From Humulus lupulus (Eukaryota > Streptophyta > Magnoliopsida > Rosales > Cannabaceae), in the NCBI RefSeq assembly GCF_963169125.1, contig NC_084800.1, positions 54,234,866 through 54,298,865 of the forward strand: DNA of 64,000 nucleotides, read 5' to 3'. A program made the position numbers and the translations under genes. The notes beneath the pieces are model-generated. The model worked only from the letters and a program-made list of their open reading frames with translations, was not told where the DNA came from and ran no database searches. Each line of letters starts with the position of its first letter. The stretch's first letter is position 1. Shown here piece by piece: positions 32,729 through 44,717 of the stretch.

Positions 32729-33830
32729 CTATTTAATCTTGCCAATTTTATAGATGCCGGGTTGGATAACTAACTCGATTTGGTAAGGTCCTTCCCAATT
32801 AGGGCCAAGTACGCCAGTAGCTGGGTCCCTTGTAGCTAGGAACACACGCCTTAACACCAAGTCTCCCAATCCAAACTTCCTATCTCGAACCTTTTTATTG
32901 AAATATCGGGTAGCTTGTTGTTGATATGCTGCATTTCTCAGTTGAGCTTCATGTCGCCTTTCTTCAATAAGGTCTAGACTTACTTCGAGCTGGGATTGGT
33001 TCGAGACTTGGTCATAAGCATGGCTACAAATAGTGGGTATTTCGACCTCGATTGGTAACATGGCCTCGCACCCATATGCCAGGGAAAAAGAGGTATGCCC
33101 TATTGAAGTGCGAGTTGTAGTTCGATATGCCCACAAAACTTAGGGTAACTCCTCGGGCCATTTTCCCTTAGCTTCTTCTAACTTATTTTTTATAGAACTC
33201 TTGAAAGTCTTATTTACTGCTTCGACTTGGACATTTTCTTGGGGATGGGCAATGGAGGAAAAACTTTTTATTATTCCATTTTTTTCACAAAAATGGGTGA
33301 ATAATTCACTGTCGAATTGAGTACCGTTATCTGATACTATTTTCCTTGGCATTCCATATCGGCAGATGATGTTTTTTACCACAAAGTCCAAGACTTTTTT
33401 CGAGGTAATCGTTTCCAGAGGTTCGGTCTCGGTCCATTTTGTAAAATAATCGACCGCGACCACTGCATACTTTACTCCACCTTTGCCAGTTGGCAACGAA
33501 CCTATGAGATCGATTCCCCACACAGAAAATGGCCATGGGGAGGTCATCATGGTTAGCTTGGATGGAGGAGCTCGCGGAATTGTAGCAAAACACTGGCATT
33601 TATCACATTTCTTTACATACTCGAACGCATCTATTTTGATAGTGGGCTAGAAGTATCCTTGTCTTATAATTTTCTTTGATAGGCTATGCCCCCTAGTGTG
33701 GTCTCCACAAAATCCTTCATGAATTTCTTCTAGGATTTTTTTTGCCTCGGGAAGAGTCACACTTCGGAGTAGTGGCATAGAATATCCCCTCCGATATAAA
33801 CTTCCATGTTATTACCTATCTGTTCGGAGA
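32729..33830 (-). pseudogene. T1 integrase (zinc-binding region, core, C-terminus)
   Basis: Reading leftwards from about 33780: RGYSMPLLRSV, then the His/Cys region with KKCDKCQ. The core follows, with MMTSPWPFSVWGIDLIGSLP (first Asp), the KIVSDNGTQFDSELF block (second Asp) and VQVEAVNKTFK (catalytic Glu region; family members usually have NGQVEAVN, here altered to ENVQVEAVN). The C-terminal part is WAYRTTTRTSIGHTSFSLAY to LGPNWEGPYQIE. Stops at about 33650 (in the zinc region) and 33140 interrupt it. It ends at 32729. Confidence 0.85.
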
Positions 33831-34370
33831 ACATTTTGTTCACGAGTCTTTGGTACGTTGCTCCAACATTTTAAAGCCCGAAAGGCATGACGTTGTAACA
33901 GTACAACCCTTTATCTGTTACAAAGCTCGTATGCTCTTGGTCCGGTGCATGCATGGCGATCTGGTTATATCCAGAATAAGCATCCATGAATGACATAAGA
34001 CTGTGCCCAACTATGGCATCTACGAGCTGATCGATCCAAGGTAGGGGAATGCAATCCTTAGGGCATGCCTTGTTGAGATCGGAGTAGTCGATACATGTTC
34101 GCCATGTTTCGTTGGGTTTTAGAACAGTTACTGGGTTGGCGGCCCAATCAGGGTAGATGGCATCTTGTATAAATCAATTCGCCTTTAACCTGTTGACTTC
34201 TTCCTTTAGGGCTTTCTTTCTATCATCGTCCAGGAGTCTTCATTTTTGCTGCTTCGGGGGAAGCTCTTGTCAATGTTAAGTTTATGGCTTATCACATTCG
34301 GACTTATCCCTACTATGTCCGAATGTGACCATGTGAAAACATCCTGATTCTTCTTTAAGAAGCAAATTAA
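33831..34370 (-). pseudogene. T1 reverse transcriptase, truncated before the catalytic YIDD
   Basis: Minus-strand codons for the Tat reverse transcriptase are readable: WSHSDIVGISP near 34330, a CPKDCIPLPWIDQLVDA block near 34040, and MDAYSGYNQIA near 33980. There is no single long frame. At about 33830 the sequence goes from YQRLVNKMF...MEVYI straight into the linker before integrase, so the catalytic Asp pair, the rest of reverse transcriptase and RNase H are deleted. Compare T2, where these parts remain. Confidence 0.75.
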
Positions 34371-34373
34371 TTG

Positions 34374-34667
34374 CTACTTTGTTTTTTCTGAAAGGTTTTT
34401 CCCCACCATCACAATTTTTGGGGGATCGACTTCTTCGAGCTTGACCTCTTCAAGCTCCAATGGTTTGAGGTCAGCTCTTTCTTCTACTTTAAGGTCAATT
34501 TCTTCGTCTATTTCCAAGATCGTGCCGTTCTTATTCCAAATTATGACAAGTTCCTGTGCACTTGTTTGTTTCTTCCCTCTAACGGAAATGTTGTAGCATT
34601 CCCTTCCCGCCAGCTGATCCCCTTTCAAAGTTCCGATGCCCCCAGAAGTCAGAAACTTGATGGCCAA
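34374..34667 (-). pseudogene. T1 protease-to-reverse-transcriptase linker
   Basis: A 97-codon frame (AIKFLTSGGIGTLKGDQLAG then RECYNISVRGKKQ and an acidic VEERADLKPLELEEV stretch) matches the region that follows protease in Tat elements (CMKFPTPEGVG-GDQ-ARECY pattern). It stops at the solo LTR insertion (34687) and continues on the far side at 35880. Confidence 0.75.
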
Positions 34668-34686
34668 ATGCCTTACAGACGAAACT

Positions 34687-35874
34687 TGTTATATTATTTT
34701 ATAATATAATGTAATATTATATTATATTATATTATAATATAATGTTTTAGATTAAATAAATGTGACAAAGAGTATCACATATTGTAACATATAATAGAGA
34801 GTTACAATATTTAGATATATGAGATATATCCAAATAATGTAACATATTTGGTGTTACAAATTTGTAACTTCCAAATATTACCCTTTATTGTGTAAATTTG
34901 TTGTTACACAATATTGAGATGAATTTCATAAAGTCATATGTGATATGACTGTTAGAGATATGATTTTAACCCCAATAATGTGTTTTGGGAGTTACAAAAT
35001 CATTTGGGAGGGTTTGGAACCGTTTGGAAAAACAACACATTTTTTGTGCTGAAATTGGTCGGTGGCCGCGGCCACTGAATGTTGGTGGCTGCGGCCTGTG
35101 GGACAGAGGCTAGTGGCCGCGACCGCGGCATGTGGGACAGAGACTAGTGGCCACGACCACAGGCCAAAAACTGACCAATTTTCAGTTTTTTCAATCTTTG
35201 TTGAATGGTTCAAAAAACCCAAATAACTCCCAAATCTCTTTTTTAATTCCATATTAATCCAATTAAACATTGGTAACAGCCATGGGGGTTGGTGGAATTT
35301 GAAATTCAAAGGGTGTATCTAAACTCTATAAATAGGTGCCTATAGCTCACTTGCAACACACAATATTTCTATCCATTAGAGCACTTGGCTAGAAACACCT
35401 TGAGGCTTGATAATTCCATAAAGCTTTTCCAATATCTGAGAGAGATCCCTTAGTGCTTGAGTTAGGGGGAAATAAGCTTTTGGACAAAGGTTTTAAACCT
35501 TGTTCAAGTTGGTGATCCCCAACACTCTTCACTTAGGTTGTGTAAGTGAGAGTTTTCTTGTATTTCTGTTCTCCTTTCTATTGTATTGTTTTCTTCTTAT
35601 TCTCTTGTTCCTTTTACTTGTATTTCTTTTTCAAGAGTTGTAATCTTTTCTTTTCTTTTGTTTCAAACACTTTACTTTATTTGTATCATTTTGCTTAGAG
35701 TTGTATTTTACTATTCTCTTCTTCTTCATCGTCTTCTTCATTTTCTTTGTTTATTTGTAATTTTCAGTTATAGAGTTGTAACTCCTTTTAATCAACCATT
35801 ATTATTTGTAATATATTGCATAGAGTTGTAATTTCTTACTATTTTCATTGAGGCAAATTTATATTTTCCTAACA
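34687..35874 (+). mobile_element. LTR-X copy 2: solo LTR with perfect AAACT target duplication
   Basis: It begins TGTTATATTATT and ends TTTTCCTAACA. Flanks AAACT at 34682-34686 and 35875-35879 are identical. It contains a TATA box (CTCTATAAATAGG near 35316), so it is in plus orientation, opposite to T1. It is the reverse complement match of 28444-29487. A 1,188-bp LTR with an intact duplication and no internal region is the signature of LTR-LTR recombination. It interrupts T1 pol. Confidence 0.92.
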
Positions 35875-35879
35875 AAACT

Positions 35880-36315
35880 GCCCCAGCCCTACAAGGGCGG
35901 GTCTCCCGAGAAATACGTTATTAGGCCGATGGAAGATACACTACAACGAACTCCATCATCTTGTTACAGAGATTGGGTAGTCTCCCAAGGACATAGGGAG
36001 TTCGAAGGATCCCATACAGGCAATCCCTTCTCTTGAAAAGTCGTACAACGTAGTTGCACAGGCTTTTAGGTCGCGAAGCGCGAGTCCCATCTTTTCTAAA
36101 GTGGTTTTGTAGAGGATATTTACTGAGCTCCCGTTGTCAATTAGGACTCGGTGTACCCTCTTGTTCGCAAGTTGAAGAGTGATGACCAGGGGGTCATTAT
36201 GGGGGAACTGGACATGAGACGCGTCCTCTTCAGTAAAATTTATGGGTTGTGTTTCAACCCTTTGTTGTTTCGGAGCTCTAGGTTCGGGTTCGTAGGGAGA
36301 ACCGTCACCAGTCTT
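35880..36315 (-). pseudogene. T1 aspartic protease region
   Basis: On the minus strand FTEEDASHVQFPHNDPLVIT is followed by the active-site pattern VHRVLIDNGSSVNILY and KMGLALRDLKACATTLYDF. DNGSS is the usual Tat protease site, with Asp-x-Gly kept. The coding sequence is cut by the solo LTR at 35874 on one side and by Tekay LTR A at 36316 on the other. Confidence 0.8.
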
Positions 36316-38598
36316 TGTAACGCCTTGGTTACCCCAGAACAGTTACGGTGAATGGTGAACCGGAAATTTGACCCGCTACCTGAGTCCTTTGGTTAAAAAC
36401 GTGCTCTAAGTGTTATTAACAGGTTAAGGTGGAAAACCAATAAAAAGGAAATGATATATTTCATTAAATATATATACTGCTCATAAGCTATTCAAAACAT
36501 TTACAAGTTATTTACAACTCAAAGTGGTCACTACTGTTTCAAATTTACAAACCCGCCGACCTAAGCGCCAAAAATAGGGTAAACCCCCTAGTTCCTCTGA
36601 GAACTCCTTGGACGTGGTGGTCAAGCGGCCGCATATGTACACATCACCACCTAAGCTCTCCATTCAAGGCTGGGTGAGATTTTGTTTCCCTTTACCTGCA
36701 CCACATAGCACCCATGAGCCAAGGCCCAGCAAGAAAACACAATATAGCATGATATAATATCAACAATGATCATAGTAATCATTCAGGACTATCAGTCCAA
36801 AATAGATAGGTGACAGTAGCAAAAGTCACTAAATTGGGAATAGCTCCCTTCAGCCTTGTGAAGATAGGGTCACCGGGGCTTAACAGGTAAGTGAACCTTT
36901 CATTAGCTTAACCAGAATATGTGCATGGTGACTGGTCACCAACATAACCTTCATCATGACCATAGAGTCATAACCCTGGAACATCGTTCCCTAGCCATGT
37001 GACAAGCGGTCACCTGGGCCTTAGGCCCTGGCTCTGAGTAACTAGTCTTAGACTAGCCAAGCGCTTATAAGTTTCATCGACCTTAGGGTCGGTCCAGCAT
37101 TAATGCCTTAGAGCCATTCAATGCTGATATCGATTAGATCTAATCTTCATTTGGCCCTGCGTTCATGACGCTATGCCATTTCTGAATCTTAGGTCAGTGT
37201 CCCCGACTAGTCAGTGCCATATACAAGTAAGCATCATTCACTAGCATTTAATATGCAATCCACATCCACATTTATCAATCAACATGCCTCAATAACAATC
37301 ACACATGTCATATATACACAGGGTGCAGTTTTCTTTCCTCAGATTCGAGCTAGAATGAATAAAGAAACGACCCTTGAGAACGATCAACTTTTAGTCCTTT
37401 AGCGGTCCCCTAGTCATAACCAAACATGGGACATCATCAATAAAAATGATCAACATAGGTTCCCAAACCAATATCTAGCCTCCGGGACATCAATCCAAAC
37501 TAATCCAAGTAGTAGGAACAATCCCGAGGCCTAAAACTATGTTCCTGGGGTCAAAACACACAAACGGGCTCATCCCTGCTCAAGAGCCGCGGCCCTGGCA
37601 CCTTGGGCCGCAGCCCCCAGCCACCACTAAAGCAAGGGCCGCGGTGCCCAGCAAGAGCAATCTCCCCCACCTGCTTCTCCGAGCTAGGGTCGCAGCTCTC
37701 CAAGAACAGGGCTGCGACGCCCAACCCAGAACATGCCCAAACTCATCCTCCAACATCCCAAGGCCTCCAAAATCATGCCTAGACATTACCAAGTCATCAA
37801 ATCAAAGTTCCCAAGCTTCCCAATGGTCCAAAACCATCTAAACCCAAGGCTCAATCGAGCCAAAATCTCAACGATTCACAAAGTCCAATTCAAAGCTTAG
37901 AAACTCTAAAAACTCGAAACTTTAAACTTAGATTACCTTCGATTGGGTTGTTTCTCGTCAAATCCTTCGGCCAAGAAGCTTCTAATCTTTCCTAGGATCG
38001 CTATGCCTCGATCCTCGTTTGATTCCGACTCCTAGAACTTGAGATTCCTTCGAAAAAGCTTCGAACGGTAAAGATGAATTACGGGAAGAGAACGAGAGGT
38101 TTTCTAACGTACATTCTATCTGATAAGCTACTTCAAGCTTAAGTAACCTCAAATAAAACCTAGTGCTCGGGGTCCCAAAAACACCCCTGGGGACATTATA
38201 GTCAAAACTTCCAGAATTTCACCTTGATCTCAATAACTCCCAATTTATCATCAAATAACATTCCTATTACCCAATAATTGACCTCGTTATGACAAAACCG
38301 CTAATCCATTATACAGGACCGTCTCATGCCGAATAACTCGAATATATCTCCATAATAATGGATTCTCATTCACAAATCACAATATGCACCAAAATATACA
38401 AATATACCCTTAACGGGCCAAATTACCAAAATATCATAATATTCAAATGTGGACCCACATGTATGCATATAACATCATATAATAATATAATTCACATAAA
38501 CATGCATATTATCATTTAATGGCATAATTAAACAGTTATGGCCCTCCCGGCCCACTAATCCTACCATTAAACCACATCGGAGAATTCGGGGCATTACA
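36316..38598 (-). repeat. Tekay-like LTR A (3' LTR, 2,283 bp)
   Basis: It runs TGTAACGCCTTGG...GGGGCATTACA on the plus strand. On the minus strand a purine tract (AGGAGGGGATAGT) precedes the LTR start TGTAATGCCCC. It contains GGGCCGCGG repeats near 37585-37650. The left flank GTCTT has no matching partner because the other end of element A is missing. Confidence 0.85.
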
Positions 38599-38634
38599 AC
38601 TATCCCCTCCTTACAGAAATTTCGTCCTCAAAAT

Positions 38635-40150
38635 TTACCTGAACAGCTCGGGATACTGACTCTGCATATCTGACTCTAGCTCCCAGGTCGCTTCCTCGAC
38701 CTTGCTGTTCCTCCACAATACCTTTACTAAAGATATCATCTTATTCCTGAGGACTTTATCTTTCTTGTCAAGTATCTGAACTGGCTGCTCCTCAAAGGAG
38801 AGATCCGGCTCAAGCTCCAGATCTTCATAACTCAGAATATGGTTCACATCAGATACATACCTCCGAAGAGCTGATACATGGAACACATTATGCACGACAG
38901 ACAACGCTGGAGGCAAGGCCAATCTGTAAGCCACCTGACCAATCCTCTCCAGGATCTCAAATGGACCTACAAATCTGGGGCTTAGCTTGCCCTTCTTCCC
39001 AAACCTTCTCACCCCTTTCCGTGGCGAGACTCTAAGGAAGACATAGTCTCCCACTTGGAACTCCACGTTCCTGCGCTTGGGATATGCATAGCTCTTCTGT
39101 CTACTCTGAGAAGTAAGCATCCAGGCTCTAATCTTCTCAATAGCCTCACTAGTCCTCTGAACTGCCTCAGGACCTAAGTATCTCCTTTCACCTGTCTCAT
39201 CCCAATGAATGGGAGATCTGCACTTCCTACCATACAACATCTCATAAGGTGCAACTCTAATGGTAGACTGATAACTGTTATTGTAGGAGAACTCTATCAA
39301 AGGTAGATACTTACTCCAAGATCCACCAAAGTCCAGCACACATGCTCTCAGCATGTCTTCTAATATCTGGATCGTCCTCTCAGATTGCCCATCTGTCTGA
39401 GGATGATAAGCAGTACTGAAATTCAACTGCGTCCCCATGGCCATCTATAAACTTCCCCAGAACTTGGAAGTAAAAGTAGGGTCCCGATCCGACACGATCG
39501 ACCTAGGCGCTCCATGGAGGCGCACAATCTCTCTCACATAGAGATATGCATACTGGTCAACTGTATAAGTAGTCCTCACTGGCAGAAAGTGAGCTGACTT
39601 GGTGTAGCGATCCACTATCACCCAAATAGAATCATGCTGACCAACAGTCCTGGGTAAGCCCACCACAAAATCCATTGTGATGTCTTCCCACTTCCACTCT
39701 GGGATATCTAGAGGCTGCAATAACCCTGCCGGCCTCTGATGCTCAGCCTTGACTTGTTGACATGTCAAGCACTTAGCCACATACTTAGCTACATCTCTCT
39801 TCATCCCCGGCCACCAATACAATGATCTCACATCCTGATACATCTTCGTGGTGCCTGGATGCAAAGAGTAAGGTGTAGTATGAGATTCATCCAGAATCTC
39901 TCGCCTCAATGCAGTGTCTAATGGAACACATGTCCGCCCTTTGTATCTCAACAAACCTATCTCAGACACTGAATAATCTCTGGACGCTCCAGCCAGAACA
40001 TCCTCTCTGATCTTGATCAGCTGTGGATCACTCAGCTGACCCTCCTTAATTCTCTCTAATAGCGTAGACTGTAGCATAATATTAGCCAAGTGGCCCACCA
40101 TCAACTCTATACCAGCTCTGGTCATATCATCTGCTAACTCTCTGGCTATC
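38635..40150 (-). pseudogene. Tekay fragment A: integrase and chromodomain
   Basis: It covers the end of RNase H (ARELADDMTRAGIEL), the zinc-binding region (HTTPYSLHPGTTKM...CLTCQQVKAEHQRP) and the integrase core (ITMDFVVGLPRTVGQHDSIW, RSIVSDRDPTFTSKFW, TDGQSERTIQILEDML). The GPY/F-type module (FVGPFEILERIGQ) and a chromodomain-like end (VKVLWRNSKVEEATWELE) follow. It is open except for a TAG at 39445-39447, where siblings B and C have Gln. Upstream, near 40150, it joins LTR B sequence instead of reverse transcriptase. Chromodomains tether such elements to heterochromatin. Confidence 0.9.
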
Positions 40151-41215
40151 AGCCTCATACCATGAATCTGTCCTGAATTCACCCAACAGAATTCACCATG
40201 GCCACCTCTAGACATCAAAACCTAGCAGAATTCAGTTAAACATCAGAGTTAAAGCTCAGAACTTCATACCTTTAATGGGAATTCGATTCCAGGACAACCT
40301 CTACACCTCCTTAGCTTGCTCTTCCTCACCCTTTGGCCTGAATTCCCTAAAGTTCCCATCAAACTCAGCTTATACACATAGTTCAAAAAACCAAAACCAG
40401 CAACTGAGGAAACTACAAAACCTTACCTCAAATGTTAGGGTGTTCTTGCTAAACCTCTGCCAATTCTCCAAGCCTAGCTTAGGATTCTTGATGCTCAGCC
40501 TAACCCAGCTCTCCTCTGAGCTTTGCTCCAAGAAAACCCAAGAAAAGTGATGAGAGAACCACAAACCGACCCTAGAGAATACAACTCTGTTTTCCCTTCC
40601 TTTTATCTTTTCTTTCTTTTCCTTCTTTCCTTTCTTTCAGACTTCTATAATTTTCTACAAATTCCACTAACATAAAGCCTCATCATATCTATCCCTTGCA
40701 AGCCAAATGACCTTAATGTCCTCCCCTTTATTTCTAACCCTTTAATCCACTTAAGGGCATTCTAGTCATTTTACCCAATTCCCGCTAACTCCTCGAGTGT
40801 CTCAAATATTTTCCGCTCAATTCCCGATACCTAACTAATCACCAATAATATTCCTCGATGTCAAAATAGACTCCAATATACTCACTAAATTCCCATTTAT
40901 ACCCCTAGGCTCACCCCGAGCCGGGTATAAATCCCTGCCATGACTTTTTCGCTACTTGCTCACTAGGATCGTCTCGAGTCACAGATCACAGATATATCCA
41001 CATAATAATGTGGTCTCAAAAATTATCACATATATCAATACAGTTATGCCCATAATGGCCAAAATTACGATTATGCCCTTCTAACCTAATCAGGGCCTAC
41101 ATGCATACTAATACACATAGTCATGCATCTCAAATATTCAAATAGTCATATATCATGCTTTAAATCATAATCGTGCATTTACTCATCAAAGTCACACATA
41201 ATTTGGGTCGTTACA
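40150..41215 (-). repeat. Tekay-like LTR B, partial
   Basis: It ends GGGTCGTTACA on the plus strand at 41215 and is preceded on the minus strand by a GGAGGGGATAGT purine tract. It contains the CCCGGCTCGGGGTGAGCC block (complement) also found in LTRs C and D. It is truncated near 40150 by fragment A. Confidence 0.8.
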
Positions 41216-41251
41216 ACTATCCCCTCCTAATGAGAATTTCGTCCTCGAAAT

Positions 41252-42460
41252 TTACCTGAACAACTCGGGATACTGATCCCGCATCGTTGTCTCAAGCTCC
41301 CAGGTCGCCTCCTCTACCTTACTATTCCTCCACAGCACTTTAACAAGAGGAATCGTCTTATTTCGCAATACTTTATCTTTTCGATCTAGGATCTGAACTG
41401 GTTGCTCCTCATAAGCCAAATCTGTTTGTAATTCCAAATCTCCATACCTCAACACATGAGTCACATCTGAGACGTACTTCCGAAGCATGGAGACATGGAA
41501 TACGTCATGAACTCCAGACAACGATGGTGGCAAAGCTAGCCTGTAAGCCACCTGACCAATCCTCTCCAGGATCTCGAAAGTTCCAATGAATCTAGAGCTT
41601 AGCTTGCCCTTCTTTCCAAACCTCCTCACCCCTCGCAGCGGTGAAACTCGGAGAAAAACGTGGTCCCCAACCTGGAACTCCACGTCTCTACGCTTAGGAT
41701 CAGCGTAGCTTTTCTGTCTGCTCTGAGAAGTGAGCATTCTAGCCCGAATCTTCTCTATAGCTTCACTTGTCTTCTGAAACATATCTGGCCCCAAATATCT
41801 TCTCTCACCCATCTCATCCCAATGAATGAGTGATCTACACTTCCTCCCATATAACATCTCATAGGGAGCCACTCCAATCGTTGACTGATAACTATTGTTA
41901 TACGAAAATTCAATCAACGAAAGATACCTATTCCATGAACCCTCAAAGTCAATCACACATGCTCTGAGCATATCCTCTAATACTTGGATCATCCTCTCAG
42001 ACTGTCCATCATTCTGAGGATGAAAAGCTGTACTAAACTTCAACTGAGTCCCCAAAGCTTTCTGCAAACCATCCCAAAACTTGGAAGTGAAGATAGGATT
42101 CCGGTCTGACACTATAGACTTAGGAACCCCATGGAGACGTACGATCTCCCTCACATACAACTCTGCATACTGATCCACAGTATATGTCGACCTCACTGGA
42201 AGAAAATGGGCTGACTTGGTGTATCTATCCACTATCACCCACACCGAATCATGAAGCCCCACTGTCCTGGGTAAACCTCCCACAAAATCCGTAGTAATGT
42301 CCTCCCATTTCCATTCAGGAATACCCAAAGGCTGAAGCAACCCTGCTGGTCGCTGATGCTTAGCTTTCACCTGCTGACAGGTTAAGCATCTGGCAACGTA
42401 CTCTACCACATCCTTCTTTATCCCGGGCCACCAATACAAAGTCCGCAGATCCCGATACAT
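41252..42460 (-). pseudogene. Element B integrase and chromodomain (402 codons open)
   Basis: This is an intact frame from MYRDLRTLYWWPGIKKDVVE through CLTCQQVKAKHQRP. The core has ITTDFVGGLPRTVG, KSIVSDRNPIFTSKFW and NDGQSERMIQVLEDML (D, D, E), then VGDHVFLRVSPLRGVRRFG, FEILERIGQVAYRLALP and a chromodomain-like VKVLWRNSKVEEATWELE. The frame is open over this part. Upstream, in the zinc-binding region near 42470-42610, the phase is lost, so no functional polyprotein can include it. Confidence 0.9.
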
Positions 42461-42469
42461 CTTCGTGGT

Positions 42470-43913
42470 ACCCGGATGAAGTGAGTACAGCGTCGTATGA
42501 GACTCATCCAGTATCTCTCGTCTGATCCCCTCATCAGCTGGAACACATATCCTCCCTTGATACCTTGATACCGAGGTAATCCAACCTCAGAAACAGAATA
42601 GTCCTTAGCTACTCCCGCTAAGACATCGTCGACTGCAGAGTAATATTGGCCAACCGGCCTACCACCAACTCTATCCCTGCTCTAACCATCTCATCAGCTA
42701 ACTCCCTTGAGATCTGGATAGAACTATACAACTGACCTGGACCTTTGCGGCTCAATGCATCTGCCACCACATTGGCTTTCCCCAGATGGTAAAGAATATC
42801 ACAATCATAATCCTTTACCAACTCCAGCCAACGCCCCTGTCTCATGTTCAGGTCTTTCTATGTAAAGAAATACTTCAGGCTCTTATGGTCAGTGTATACC
42901 TCGCACTTCTCCCCATATAGATAATGTCGCCAAATCTTCAGCGCAAAAACCACTACTGCCAGCTCCAAATCATGAGTAGGATACTGCTGCTCATACTCCT
43001 TCAGCTGTCGTGATGCATAAGCTATAACCTTCTCATTCTGCATCAACACACAGCCTAAGCCCAACCTCGATGCATCACAATAAACAACAAACTTCCCCTC
43101 CCCTGAAGGAAGACTCAACACTGGCGCTGTAATAAGTCGTCGCTTCAGCTCTTGGAAACTGTCTTCACACTTGTCTGACCAGATAAACTTCAGATTCTTT
43201 CTTGTCAATTCTGTCATCGGTGCTGCTATCTTTGAGAAGCCCTCTACAAACTGTCTGTAGTAACCTGCCAACCCAAGAAAACTCCGCACCTCCGAGGTGT
43301 TCCTTGGCCTCGGCCAATCCCTGACTGCCTCCACCTTAGATGGATCCACCAGAATCCCATCTGCACCTACAATATGTCCAAGGAATGTCACTTCGGGTAA
43401 CCAAAATTCACACTTCTTAAACTTGGCGTACAACTGATGCTCCCTCAACCTCTAAAGAACCTGTCGAAGATGAAGCTCATGCTCTGCCTCTGAACTGGAA
43501 TACACCAAGATGTCGTCGATGAAGACAATAACGAACTGATCTAAGAAATCCTTGAACACCCTGTTCATTAGATCCATAAAGGCTACTGGGGCATTGGTCA
43601 AACCAAAAGACATGACCAAGAATTCATAGTGCCCATACCGCGTTCGGAAGGCCGTCTTAGGTATGTCTTCATCCTTGATCCTCAGTTGGTGATAACCAGA
43701 TCGAAGATCAATCTTTGAGAACACCGTCTTACCCTGCAGCTGACCGAAAAATTCATCAATCCTTGGTAAGGGATGCTTATTCTTGATAGTTAACTTGTTC
43801 AATTCTCGGTAGTTGATGCACATTCTCAAAGTCCCGTCCTTCTTCTTTACAAACAAAACTGGAGCACCCCATGGCGAGTAACTAGGCCTGATGAACCCCA
43901 AATCCAGAAGCTC
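42470..43913 (-). pseudogene. Element B reverse transcriptase and RNase H
   Basis: Reverse transcriptase reads [54 protein letters not shown] and the catalytic [13 protein letters not shown]. RNase H reads [38 protein letters not shown] and [12 protein letters not shown], then [20 protein letters not shown]. In-frame TAG codons at 43914-43916, 43452-43454 and 42858-42860 each precede residues where a Gln codon fits. A frameshift follows near 42600. Confidence 0.9.
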
Positions 43914-44717
43914 CTACAGCTGTATCTTTAATTCTTTCAATTCCGCCGGTGCCATCCTATACGGTGCCCTCGACACTGGCTCTGTCCCTGGTGCCAATTC
44001 AATGACAAACTGAATCTCTCTACGTGGCGGCAACCCAGGCAAATCCTCAGGGAACACATCCAAGAACTCGCAAACCAATCTGGTCTCCTTCGGTCCTACT
44101 GGTGAAACTCTAGTGGTATCCACTACACTAGCCAGAAAGCCTATACATCCACCCTGTAACAAGTCTCTGGCTCTCAATGCGGATATCCTGGGTACGCGGG
44201 GTCCGTGCACCGCTCCCACAAAAACAAAGGGTTCCTCGCCCTCTGGCTCAAAAGTCACCATCTTCTTCCTGCAGTCAATGGTAGCACCATATCTAACTAG
44301 CCAATCCATACCTAGAATCATACCAAAATCCTCCATACTCAACTCTATCAAGTCTACTGAAAACTCCCTACCATCAACTATCACTGGTAGTGATCTAATC
44401 CACCTCCTAGATACTACTAGTTCTCCTGTAGGCAAAATAGTCCCAAACCCTGAAGTATTATACTCAGTAGGTCTACACAACCTATCAATCACCTTATCAG
44501 ATACAAACGAATGCGTAGCACCAAAATCAATCAAAACAGTAAAAGGAGTGCCAGCACTAGAAAGCTGACCTGTCACTACCAAGGGACTAGCCTCGGCCTC
44601 CGCCTGCATCAGGGTGAACACCCGAGCTGGAGTAGGCTGTCCACCTTCCCTGTCTCCCCCTTCTTCACTGTCGGGCAATCCTTCCTGAGGTGTCCCACCA
44701 CCCCGCACACGTAGCAA
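43914..44717 (-). pseudogene. Element B protease region
   Basis: The 267-codon frame includes GTPFTVLIDFGATHSFVSDK, the retroviral-type aspartic protease site, in which the usual Asp-Ser-Gly reads Asp-Phe-Gly, likely inactivating. Further on are MEDFGMILGMDWLVRYGATI and REIQFVIELAPGTEPVSRAP leading into reverse transcriptase. It overlaps the end of the gag frame in another phase (frameshift near 44660). Confidence 0.88.

Larger units (their letters stand above)
21350..36315 (-). mobile_element. T1: Tat-type gypsy element with antisense gene, nested and 5'-truncated
   Basis: The 3' LTR is at the left (21350-22163). On the minus strand pol fragments run from protease (36315) through reverse transcriptase to integrase (32729). 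Between pol and the LTR a plus-strand spliced gene (22542-31658) lies antisense to the element, a layout known from some Tat-lineage elements such as Grande and Retand. 31659-32728 is 3' untranslated sequence with a degenerate repeat. T1 is interrupted by Copia-3 plus another LTR (23733-29487) and by a solo LTR (34687-35874). Its gag and 5' LTR are not seen: T1 stops where Tekay fragment A begins at 36316. An internal deletion removes the catalytic end of reverse transcriptase and RNase H. Confidence 0.8.

Noticed and set aside
28963..35309. Similar open frames at 28963-29190 and 34992-35309
   Set aside because: They are homologous non-coding stretches of the two LTR-X copies in opposite orientation.
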